From: Rhizobiaceae bacterium
Lineage (GTDB): Bacteria > Pseudomonadota > Alphaproteobacteria > Rhizobiales > Rhizobiaceae
Direction of reading: 5' to 3'
DNA length: 5,198 bases
Assembly (NCBI GenBank): GCA_020696915.1
Contig: JAJFMR010000237.1
Location: 1 to 5,198, forward strand
Position numbers and translations under genes: made by a program. Of this stretch, positions 1-5,198 are shown piece after piece. The notes beneath the pieces are model-generated. The model had not been told where the DNA came from. It did not search any database and saw only the letters and a program-made list of their open reading frames with translations. Each line of letters opens with the position of its first letter. Position 1 is the stretch's first letter.

Positions 1-334
1 CAGTAGGAACGTGGCGGCGTCGCCCGTGTCCAAGCTCTTGGCGACCATTGACGCTGGCCGTAACAGCGCTGGCGCTCAGCGGCTCCGACGACATGCGTAG
101 CGTGTCCAGGATGCGCCGAGGCAGCTCACCATCGCTGAACCAGCCCTTGCGTCTGTACGGGCGCCGAACGGGGATATCGGCAGCCTCGGTCGTGGGATCG
201 AACAACCGCAGCACGGCATCGATGTGCACCAGATCGGCACGGAGCTGGTCGACTCGTTTCTCGGCCGCTTGGACTTCACCCGCCAGCTCGGCGCGCTTCG
301 CTTTCAGCGCGGACACGACGTGAGGTTCGGTCAC
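1..334 (-). CDS. Hypothetical coiled-coil protein, C-terminus off left edge, probable frameshift
   Basis: The function is unknown. I chose the GTG at 334-332 because a GGGAG ribosome binding site (342-346) lies 7 bases upstream and the protein opens with MTEPHVVSALKAKRAEL. That opening resembles a family of short hypothetical proteins (roughly 140-150 residues) I recall from Rhizobiales and sphingomonads, often in accessory DNA. Residues about 8-45 are a charged, heptad-like helix (probable coiled coil) ending in LRLFDP. A basic linker (RRPYRRKGWF, 57-66) follows, then a helical part (ELPRRILDTL) that may be a small winged-helix-like fold. After Val95 the open frame reads NGRQELGHGRRRHVPT, which looks non-native. 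The +1 frame from 48 reads MVAKSLDTGDAATFLL, which fits the family. A one-base insertion in the AA pair (forward TT at 48-49) would explain this. The gene continues beyond position 1. I am confident that it is coding, less so of its family. Confidence 0.7.
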   Translation of the reverse strand, partial: MTEPHVVSALKAKRAELAGEVQAAEKRVDQLRADLVHIDAVLRLFDPTTEAADIPVRRPYRRKGWFSDGELPRRILDTLRMSSEPLSASAVTASVNGRQELGHGRRRHVPT

Positions 335-417
335 GGCGGTTCTCCCGGATGAGGACCGGGCGATTCTGCTGGGCTCGCGCTCTGGCCGCTAGCCGTGCTA
401 AGGTGCGTTTGCTACCT

Positions 418-430
418 AATGCCGGGCATT
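418..430. promoter_or_regulatory. Short perfect dyad upstream of the coiled-coil gene
   Basis: AATGCC and GGCATT form a perfect inverted repeat around a single central G. It lies 84 bases upstream of the GTG start at 334, in its likely promoter region, so it could be an operator half-site pair. The dyad is short, and no -35/-10 pair is convincing near it, so this is only a candidate. Confidence 0.2.
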
Positions 431-571
431 TGCGGCCATTCTTCCGAACCGCGAGCACCGGCCCGGAGACCGTTTCGGGCCATTTCCCGTCTCTCGCGGC
501 GCACTTTCTCCGACGCAACCGAACCACGGCCACTTTGGTACGGATGTTGAAAACTCGATAATTCAAGGGGT

Positions 572-594
572 TGGTGGCGCCTGCAGGGGGTCGG
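572..594 (-). other. tRNA 3'-end-like remnant (possible integration-site scar)
   Basis: Read on the minus strand, this stretch ends in GACCC, CCTGC, AGGCGCC, A, CCA. That matches the layout of a tRNA 3' end: part of the T-loop, the 3' strand of the T-stem, a 7-base acceptor strand, the discriminator base and CCA. The rest of a tRNA (anticodon arm, D arm, 5' acceptor strand) is absent, and the T-loop appears to carry an extra C. Tyrosine recombinases often leave such 3' tRNA fragments at the edge of integrated elements. No integrase gene is in the window, so this stays a weak inference. Confidence 0.25.
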
Positions 595-599
595 TTTTG

Positions 600-622
600 A
601 AAAAACCTCCGCTTGGGCGGAG
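600..622 (-). terminator. Rho-independent terminator, minus strand
   Basis: On the minus strand CTCCGC (622-617), loop CCAA and GCGGAG (612-607) form a perfect 6-bp GC-rich stem. One G and six consecutive T (605-600) follow. This is a standard intrinsic terminator shape. It would stop transcripts coming leftward from the flavoprotein gene, whose stop codon is about 207 bases upstream of it. Confidence 0.6.
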
Positions 623-654
623 TGAACAGGGGTCGAACTGGCCGATTCAGTGTG

Positions 655-725
655 TCCGCTTCAGGCCGCACAGCGGGCCTGTCAGGAGACGCTTTGACAG
701 GCTGGGGTCGTGACCCCAAAGCGGA
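655..725. other. Multi-hairpin element with a possible 7-bp closing stem
   Basis: TCCGCTT (655-661) and AAGCGGA (719-725) are perfectly complementary and enclose three further perfect inverted repeats: CAGGCC/GGCCTG (662-667 with 676-681), CCTGTCA/TGACAGG (678-684 with 695-701) and TGGGGTC/GACCCCA (703-709 with 712-718). The first two overlap at 678-681, so they are alternatives or partly exclusive. The outline resembles a branched RNA or a nested-palindrome repeat unit. It lacks a T-loop, a 5-bp/7-base T-arm and an anticodon arm, so it is not a normal tRNA. It lies in the 3' region after the flavoprotein gene. Confidence 0.45.
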
Positions 726-828
726 GCACAACCTGTCCCATTTCATCGTCTGCGTCGGGGCTGGTCTGCGGGCGTTCCACCGCGCCGGGCGAAGGCGCGG
801 CCGACCGCGGCAACACCGATCGTCACCC

Positions 829-2307
829 CTAGCGTGCGGCCAATCTCGTGAAGCCGTCCGCACTCCAGAGTTCGCTGCCCACGCCGTGGTGGACGAAAAA
901 GAGGCCGTCCGGATCGTACTTTTCCTTCACGGCGAGTAGCCTCGCGTAGTTCGAACCCCAGAAGGATTTTTGCCACGCCGGCTCGAAGAAATCGCTCTCC
1001 GCCACGTAAGAGCCGACGCGCGGGAGCAGGGTCCGGATCTCGTTCATGGCTCGGTCGATCGCCTCCGCGTGTTCCCGAGCGGCCGACGGATCGGGCTCGT
1101 GCCCAGGGATGCCGGGATAGGCCGGCGGCCCCTCGGCCCCGCTGATGATCAGCGCAAAGGCATCCAGCACGGCCGGATTCATCGCCGTGTCCTTTGCGGT
1201 GGCTATTGCATCGGGAGGCCCGCCCGCAAGGCCCTTGTTGACGTGCAGCGACACGCCCCAGTGCCGGCTCGCCGCAAACAGGGCATCGCCGAGAGCTTCC
1301 TGCCGGTCCGGCTGCAAGAGCGAGACGGGAAGCCATGCCGACTGATAGCCGTGCAGGACCTGCCCCGCCTCGCCTAGATTGCCCGCCCAGAACACATTCG
1401 CCTCAGGGGCGCCTGGACGGTCGTCCGCAAGCACCACGCCGGGGACTCCCTTAAGGAATCCGGGGTCCCAGAAGCGCCGGGCCGGCACAGCCACGATCCA
1501 TGGCGCTGACACCATGCTGAAATCCTGCGGAGCACCGGCCAGCCAGTCGAGGAACGGGCGCCAGATCGTCTCCGCCTGTTGCTGGTCCAGCCCTTGGAAC
1601 ACCATGGCGATCGCGAGAATGTCGCCCGGCCGGAACGCGATCTGCTCGCCCCAGTGCGGATTGAGCAGGCTCTCGCTGTAGAAGCTGAGGATCCGGCCGA
1701 TCAGCAGCCGGAATGCGGCGTCCGATGTGGCTTTGATCGTCATGTTCACTGCGCCGAAGAAGTCGGGCAGAGTGTGCGTCCGCAGCGTGAGGCGGGTCAC
1801 GATTCCGAGGCTCCCGCCACCGCCGCCCTTGATCCCCCAGAACAGGTCCGGGTTCGTGCAAGCGTTGGCGATCCTCACGGCGCCATCGGCGGTGACGAGT
1901 TCGGCCTCCACCAGGCTCGCCGCTCCCATCCCATACGCCTTCGAGAAACTTCCGAAGCCGCCACTTTGGATCAGGCCGGCAACGCCAACGGTCAGGCAGC
2001 CTCCGCCCTGGACATAGCGGCCCGCCTTCGTCGTGACCGCATCGTAAACCTGGCCCCAAATCGCACCCGCCTCGGCCGTGACCGCCTGCTGCGGCTCATG
2101 GCGTCCGGTGCAGCCGGCGCCGATGAACCCGTCGTGCACGGTCACAGCGTTCATCCTTCGCGTCCCAATCAGCAGTGAGTCTGCCGCATTGGAGGTGCCT
2201 TGGTAGCTGTGGCCGCCGCCCTTCACGACGACTCGCAGATTGTGCTTGCGGGCGAAATTGACGGCGGCGGCGACATCCTCCGTCCTTTGCGCGGCCACCG
2301 CGTACAC
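829..2307 (-). CDS. FAD-linked oxidase, BBE-like: main part of a frameshifted gene
   Basis: This is the catalytic body of an FAD-dependent oxidoreductase (FAD_binding_4 plus C-terminal BBE domain). The PP-loop GGGHSYQG includes a His (residue 33 here) expected to bind FAD through its 8-alpha carbon. GGGCLTVGVAG supplies a Cys (residue 104 here) at the position of the second, 6-S-cysteinyl link, so bicovalent flavin is likely. Later signatures are FGSFSKAYG, DLFWGIKGGGGGSLGIVT and the BBE tail NYARLLAVKEKYDPDGLFFVHHG. The GTG at 2307 is only the first possible start in this frame, not a credible one. The frame stays open upstream to 2379 with family-like sequence (IYLADEIGLTQSLGW, then IDAWTSRPSV), continuing the fragment at 2352-2657. 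The joined protein would be about 609 residues, with the FAD ligands near His150 and Cys221. Substrates of such enzymes include alkaloids, sugars and phenolics; none can be assigned here. Confidence 0.88.
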   Translation of the reverse strand: MYAVAAQRTEDVAAAVNFARKHNLRVVVKGGGHSYQGTSNAADSLLIGTRRMNAVTVHDGFIGAGCTGRHEPQQAVTAEAGAIWGQVYDAVTTKAGRYVQGGGCLTVGVAGLIQSGGFGSFSKAYGMGAASLVEAELVTADGAVRIANACTNPDLFWGIKGGGGGSLGIVTRLTLRTHTLPDFFGAVNMTIKATSDAAFRLLIGRILSFYSESLLNPHWGEQIAFRPGDILAIAMVFQGLDQQQAETIWRPFLDWLAGAPQDFSMVSAPWIVAVPARRFWDPGFLKGVPGVVLADDRPGAPEANVFWAGNLGEAGQVLHGYQSAWLPVSLLQPDRQEALGDALFAASRHWGVSLHVNKGLAGGPPDAIATAKDTAMNPAVLDAFALIISGAEGPPAYPGIPGHEPDPSAAREHAEAIDRAMNEIRTLLPRVGSYVAESDFFEPAWQKSFWGSNYARLLAVKEKYDPDGLFFVHHGVGSELWSADGFTRLAAR

Positions 2308-2351
2308 ACTGGGCCTCGACGTCCAGGCGTCGATCCAGCCGAGGGACTGCG

Positions 2352-2657
2352 TCAGTCCGATCTCGTCGGCGAGGTAGATGGGTTCTTCAACTCCTTGAAG
2401 ACCTGGGCGCAGTCCGCGCTCGACGGCGCGTCAGTGCAGGCGGCGAGCGGCGACTGCACTTTGACGAACCGCCCCCCGACCTCCCGCCTTAGCCGGTTCC
2501 AGCTTGCTTCGGATGGCCATCCGGGATCGCCGGGCCGGACCCGAGAATGTGATCCGACTGCTCCCCAACCCCGTGTCGGTCCGAGCAGCCATGACCACAT
2601 GCCTGACAGAAACGGCATCGTCACTGCCGCTGTCTGCAACAGACCTCTTCTTTTCAT
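2352..2657 (-). pseudogene. N-terminal fragment of the FAD-linked oxidase with Tat-like signal peptide
   Basis: This fragment is the true 5' end of the oxidase gene. ATG at 2657 is preceded by AAGGGAG four bases away. The first 35 or so residues look like an export signal: MKRRGLLQTAAV has twin arginines at 3-4, followed by a hydrophobic segment up to about residue 26. That suggests the Tat route, which suits a cofactor-loaded flavoprotein. The mature start (WNRLRREVGGRFVKVQSPLA, then a Cys-containing stretch to VFKELKNP) is typical of exported BBE-like oxidases. After Asn92 the frame reads PSTSPTRSD and stops at 2352. Adding one base to the CCC run (forward GGG, 2380-2382) joins it to the downstream frame. 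As written, the gene would give a 101-residue truncated product. It could be a real mutation or a homopolymer sequencing error. Confidence 0.8.
2380..2382 (-). other. Frameshift site in the oxidase gene
   Basis: The minus strand reads AAC CCA TCT ACC, giving NPST and a stop at 2352. With one extra C it reads AAC CCC ATC TAC CTC, giving NPIYLADEIG, which runs straight into the open downstream frame. The lost base therefore lies in or beside the C3 run. Confidence 0.75.
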
Positions 2658-3127
2658 CTGGCTCCCTTCACCGGAGGCCGCATGCGGATGGTTCGGACGG
2701 TTCCAGGCCCTACGCGCCCCGCGATGATCGGATGCCGCTGTTCGTTCCGTTCCAACGTCCCCGGGTCGAATTCGACCGTGTGTGCAGGAATGTTGGTTGG
2801 CGATCGCGGCGTTCGCTTGATCGCACTTGCGCAAGCGCGGTTCCTGGCAGCCGACGCTACTCGTCAACCGGATAGGCGCGGCGGCCGGTGCAGACAAGTC
2901 GCGCGTTCCGTTCCAGAACCGGACCCTTCGTGGGCTGCCTGCATTCGGGCCAGGCTTTAGCGGCTCTCCCCGGCTGGAATCCGCCGCCAACCACTCATTC
3001 CGATTGACCGAGGAGGGCGGACAAGCAAACTTTCGGATGTCAATCGAGACTATCTGTCGATTTCGTTGTCGGACGACCAAAGCCTTCGAAATAGCCGACG
3101 CGTTTCGCCCGAACGGGAGGTACTTTA
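2658..3127. promoter_or_regulatory. Divergent intergenic region between oxidase and methyltransferase genes
   Basis: These 470 bases separate two outward-facing genes and must hold both promoters. I see no credible gene in them; the overlapping open frames on both strands look like chance frames. Notable elements are the palindrome CTTGCGCAAG (2826-2835), a 12-base direct repeat CGTTCCGTTCCA (2743-2754 and 2904-2915) and an inverted repeat at 3042-3062. A TTGACC at 3004-3009 could be a -35 box, but the partner 17 bases on (AAACTT) is poor. The length is generous for two promoters and leaves room for remnants. Confidence 0.5.
3042..3062. promoter_or_regulatory. Candidate operator: AATCGA-N9-TCGATT
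   Basis: This is a perfect 6-bp inverted repeat with a 9-base spacer, 21 bases overall. It ends 65 bases before the methyltransferase ATG. Its size and position suit a dimeric regulator such as a LysR- or TetR-type protein. No regulator gene lies in the window, so the link is by position only. Confidence 0.35.
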
Positions 3128-4153
3128 ATGACCACGCAGGAACTGCCACCGCCGTCTGTCCTATTTCGGATGGTCACCGGCTATTACGTCGCGCGCGCCA
3201 TTCACGTCGCGGCCAAGCTCGGGATCGCCGATCTTCTCGCCGAAGGCCCGCGTGGCTATGACGAGCTGGCCAAGGCGACGGGAACGCACGCGGACTCGCT
3301 CCGGCGCGTCCTGCGGCTCCTCGCCAGCGCGGGCGTGTTCATCGAGGAGGAGGATGGGAAGCTCGCGCTGACGCCGATCGGCGCCTGCCTGCGCTCCGGC
3401 GTGCCCGGCTCGATGCGTGCCGCCGCACTCCTGTTCGGCGGCATCACGCAGCAGGCATGGGGCGATCTCCTCTACAGCGTCGAGACCAGCGAACCGGCCT
3501 TCCGCCAAGTCTTCGGCATGGATTCCTTCGACTACATGGCGGAGCATCCGGACGAAGCCGCCAACTTCGATGCCGCCATGGCCGATTTCACCAAGCACAC
3601 CGCCATCGCCGTAGCCACGGCCTATGACTTTTCGCCCTTCCGCCGCATCGTCGATGTCGGCGGCGGCAACGGCGCGCTCCTCGCCGGCATCCTCAGAGCC
3701 AACCCGACGCTCACCGGCGTCATCTTCGACCTTCCAAATGTCGCCACTCGCGCGGCGGAGCAGATCCGCGAGCTTGGTTTGGCCGGTCGCTGCGAAATCG
3801 TCGGCGGCGACTTCTTCAAGGAATTGCCCAGCGGCGGCGATGCCTATCTTCTGAAGCATGTCATCCACGATTGGAATGACGACCGCGCCACTGCGATTCT
3901 CAGGACCTGTCGGCGTGCGATGGGCGCCGACGCCAAGTTGCTGATCGTCGAAGGCGTCTACCCGCCGCGCATCGATCAGTCCGACGAAAGCCGCGGCGCC
4001 GCCGCCAACGACGTGAACATGCTCGTCTGCACTGGCGGCCGCCAAAGATCGGAAGCCGAGTTCCGCAGGCTGTACGACGCAGCGGGCTTCCGGCTGACGC
4101 GGACTGTTCCGACCCAGACGCCGGTGAAGGTTATCGAAGGAGTGTGTGCCTAG
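3128..4153 (+). CDS. SAM-dependent O-methyltransferase (plant-OMT/ASMT-like, Methyltransf_2)
   Basis: This 341-residue protein has the full length usual for the family. It should transfer a methyl group from SAM to a hydroxyl of a small, probably aromatic or polyene, substrate in the cytoplasm, working as a dimer. Residues about 12-95 form the winged-helix dimerisation domain (GYYVARAIHVAAKLGIADLL, later RRVLRLLASAGVF). The Rossmann part has the SAM motif DVGGGNG (176-182), FDLPNV (200-205) and GGDFF (226-230). LKHVIHDWNDD places the expected catalytic base at His247. The end (GFRLTRTVPTQTPVKVIEG) is the normal family C-terminus. GGGAGG lies 7 bases before the ATG and supports the start. The gene is transcribed alone, divergent from the flavoprotein gene and convergent with the cytochrome gene. 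Relatives include hydroxyneurosporene (CrtF) and O-demethylpuromycin methyltransferases; the real substrate is unknown. Confidence 0.93.
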   Translation: MTTQELPPPSVLFRMVTGYYVARAIHVAAKLGIADLLAEGPRGYDELAKATGTHADSLRRVLRLLASAGVFIEEEDGKLALTPIGACLRSGVPGSMRAAALLFGGITQQAWGDLLYSVETSEPAFRQVFGMDSFDYMAEHPDEAANFDAAMADFTKHTAIAVATAYDFSPFRRIVDVGGGNGALLAGILRANPTLTGVIFDLPNVATRAAEQIRELGLAGRCEIVGGDFFKELPSGGDAYLLKHVIHDWNDDRATAILRTCRRAMGADAKLLIVEGVYPPRIDQSDESRGAAANDVNMLVCTGGRQRSEAEFRRLYDAAGFRLTRTVPTQTPVKVIEGVCA

Positions 4154-4237
4154 CCGCGGGCTGCTGTACAAGCTGGGTGCTTCCAGCTCGCGGACCATGT
4201 CTTCGACGACGTGACCATCATCGCAGTGCGCCGCTGA
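4154..4237 (+). pseudogene. Possible C-terminal scrap of a PP2C/SpoIIE-type phosphatase
   Basis: Directly after the methyltransferase TAG, in the same frame, the sequence reads through to a TGA at 4235-4237. The last residues are FQLADHVFDDVTIIAVRR. The ending DDVT-hydrophobic-RR resembles the C-terminal metal-binding motif of RsbU/SpoIIE-like serine phosphatases (DD-I/V-T followed by a short strand and the end of the protein). No start codon, ribosome binding site or other phosphatase motif is present, so at most this is the tail of a lost gene. The match is short and could be chance. Confidence 0.3.
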
Positions 4238-4253
4238 CCGGCACGACTGCCGG
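4238..4253 (+). other. Hairpin after the methyltransferase region
   Basis: CCGGCA, loop CGAC and TGCCGG form a perfect 6-bp stem directly behind the TGA at 4235. No T-run follows, so it is not a classic terminator, though it could protect or pause a transcript end. Confidence 0.3.
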
Positions 4254-4299
4254 GGACAGTCATTTAGACACTGATCTGCGGCCTTGCCGGCCAGCGCGG

Positions 4300-4314
4300 A
4301 AAAAGAGCGCGCTC
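4300..4314 (-). terminator. Weak terminator candidate for the cytochrome gene
   Basis: On the minus strand, 8 bases after the cytochrome stop codon, the palindrome GAGCGCGCTC is followed by five T. The stem can be only 3-4 bp with a tight loop. A competing stem AGCGCG/CGCGCT (4293-4298 with 4308-4313) spans the T-run. The position is right but the structure is weak. Confidence 0.3.
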
Positions 4315-4322
4315 GTAACCGC

Positions 4323-5198
4323 TTAAAGCGACTTCAGGAACTCAACGAGATCGCGCTTTGCCCCTCCCCCGAGACCGAGCCCGAAGGTCCGATCGTAGTG
4401 GTCGATGACCTCGCGCAAGGTGCGAAATCGCCCGTCGTGGTAGAAACCGCCCTTGGTATGCGTCCAAAGACCCTTGAGCGGCGCCGTCCGGTAAGCTCGC
4501 TCAGGGGAGCGGTCGGCCTGGAATCTGTCGATGCCGATCTCCTCGGGCGCGTGCAGGTTCCAGCCCGGCTCGGTGTAGAGCGGCGGCACGTGACACCGGG
4601 CGCAACCCGCCTCGCCCTTGAACAGTTCCTCGCCGCGCGCCGCCGAGTCGGCATCGAAGCTTCCTTCCGGGGGTGGCGGCGCCGGGATCGCCAGCTGATA
4701 GAAGTTCAAGGCGGCGAGCTTCGAGGTGATCAGGTCCGGATCGCTCCTCAGATCGCCGAAGCGCTCGCGCGCGGCGATCGGAAACTGCTCGGCATCGTTC
4801 AGTCGCGGATCGAAGAACGTGCCCTGGCCGCCCATCTCAAGGTTGGCGACGAAGGCGTTCCAGTGCGTGACCGAGCCCCAGCCGGTCCAGGTATGGAGAT
4901 TGACGCCGGCGAGGCCGAACGCCGGCGGGAGCAGGGTCGCGGCCGGCTTGCCGTCGGGCCGGAAGGCCTTGCCGTCCAGGATGAGCTCGGCGTCGAACTT
5001 GCCGGGTCCCCAAGAGCGCAGCACGGCCCGCACCGTGTCCTCGTCGAGGCCTAGGAGACTGACGAAAGAACCGAGGTCGGGAGCGAGGGCGATAAAGGCA
5101 CCGACATCGAGATCGCGGTTCGCCCAGCCGTCCAGCCGCTGCCCGATACCAGGCGCGAAGGAGTCGTCGACCGTGGAGTGGCAGAGCGCGCACTGGAT
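4323..5198 (-). CDS. Di-haem c-type cytochrome, cytochrome c peroxidase/MauG-like (N-terminus off right edge)
   Basis: The visible 291 residues contain two haem c attachment motifs. CALCH (5192-5178) lies at the very edge and CARCH (4604-4590) lies about 200 residues further on. Two covalent haems imply export and assembly in the periplasm, where the protein would pass electrons or act as a peroxidase or oxidase. Between the haems are FDPRLND and an Ala-Pro-rich linker (PAPPPP). After the second haem come TAPLKGLWTHTKGGFYHDGRFRTLREVIDHYD and a final DLVEFLKSL, the usual ending of the cytochrome c peroxidase-like superfamily. The frame is open from the edge to the TAA at 4325-4323. The signal peptide and probably some 100 or more residues lie outside the window. 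The start is not visible; codons such as GTG at 5033 are internal. The gene converges on the methyltransferase gene. The exact subfamily, and so the substrate, cannot be settled. Confidence 0.88.
   Translation of the reverse strand: MQCALCHSTVDDSFAPGIGQRLDGWANRDLDVGAFIALAPDLGSFVSLLGLDEDTVRAVLRSWGPGKFDAELILDGKAFRPDGKPAATLLPPAFGLAGVNLHTWTGWGSVTHWNAFVANLEMGGQGTFFDPRLNDAEQFPIAARERFGDLRSDPDLITSKLAALNFYQLAIPAPPPPEGSFDADSAARGEELFKGEAGCARCHVPPLYTEPGWNLHAPEEIGIDRFQADRSPERAYRTAPLKGLWTHTKGGFYHDGRFRTLREVIDHYDRTFGLGLGGGAKRDLVEFLKSL

Larger units (their letters stand above)
335..828. other. Non-coding gap between two minus-strand genes
   Basis: I find no convincing gene in these 494 bases. The open frames present (for example plus 349-561 and minus 276-863) have arginine- and proline-rich, low-complexity translations and no recognisable domain. 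What the gap does hold is a perfect dyad AATGCC-G-GGCATT (418-430), a stem GGCCCG/CGGGCC (460-465 with 476-481), a tRNA-3'-end-like stretch (572-594, minus sense), a minus-strand terminator hairpin (600-622) and a clustered hairpin element (655-725). The mixture looks like a degraded junction of accessory DNA. Confidence 0.6.

Noticed and set aside
655..725. A complete tRNA
   Set aside because: The 7-bp outer stem invites the idea, but there is no T-loop sequence, no correct anticodon arm and no CCA-adjacent spacing; inner stems overlap each other.
276..863. Long minus-strand open frame (195 codons) across the gap
   Set aside because: The translation is arginine/proline-rich with no domain. 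It runs through the terminator hairpin and the palindromes, and overlaps the real oxidase and coiled-coil genes. High GC makes long chance frames common.
2307..2307. GTG at 2307 as the true start of the oxidase
   Set aside because: Sequence in the same frame upstream of it to 2379 is family-like, no ribosome binding site precedes it, and the export signal lies further upstream.
3004..3032. Sigma-70 promoter for the methyltransferase
   Set aside because: TTGACC is acceptable as a -35 box but the AAACTT at the right spacing is a poor -10, so I do not list it as a promoter.
2682..3261. Small plus-strand genes in the divergent region
   Set aside because: The overlapping frames have no good ribosome binding site, no known motif, and one overlaps the methyltransferase start in another frame.
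3161..4198. 345-codon minus-strand frame opposite the methyltransferase
   Set aside because: It is an antisense shadow of a gene with clear SAM-binding and catalytic motifs; its own translation shows no recognisable fold.
4284..5054. 256-codon plus-strand frame opposite the cytochrome
   Set aside because: It is the antisense of a gene with two CxxCH haem motifs, and its translation has low-complexity Arg/Glu/Ala composition.

Overview
This is a GC-rich window of about 5.2 kb. Its codon use and protein families suggest an alphaproteobacterium, probably of the Rhizobiales or sphingomonad type; that is an inference from recognised protein families, not from a marker gene. It looks like accessory chromosome: single genes in mixed orientations, long non-coding gaps, two probable frameshifts and a few gene remnants. 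No CRISPR array, complete tRNA, rRNA gene or intact mobile element is visible.

Layout from left to right. Positions 1-334 (minus) hold the start of a small coiled-coil hypothetical protein that runs off the left edge and changes reading frame near position 48. Positions 335-828 are non-coding. They carry a tRNA-3'-end-like stretch, a minus-strand terminator hairpin and a multi-hairpin element that could be closed by a 7-bp stem. Positions 829-2657 (minus) encode an exported FAD-linked oxidase of the berberine bridge enzyme (BBE)-like family, split into two open frames by a probable one-base loss at 2380-2382. Positions 2658-3127 are a divergent intergenic region with a good inverted repeat upstream of the next gene. 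Positions 3128-4153 (plus) encode an intact SAM-dependent O-methyltransferase of the plant-OMT/ASMT-like class. Positions 4154-4322 are a short gap holding a possible C-terminal scrap of a PP2C/SpoIIE-type phosphatase and two hairpins. Positions 4323-5198 (minus) encode most of a di-haem c-type cytochrome related to the cytochrome c peroxidase/MauG superfamily; its N-terminus lies beyond the right edge.

Functionally, the flavoprotein and the cytochrome carry export or periplasmic signatures and are redox proteins, while the methyltransferase is cytoplasmic. The flavoprotein and methyltransferase genes diverge from a shared 470-bp region, which would suit joint control of a small-molecule (aromatic or phenolic) modification step, but nothing in the sequence fixes a substrate. 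The cytochrome gene converges on the methyltransferase gene and is not in its operon. I see no clear case for an undescribed multi-gene system. The points most worth following are the two frameshifts, the structured non-coding element at 655-725 and the dyad at 3042-3062.
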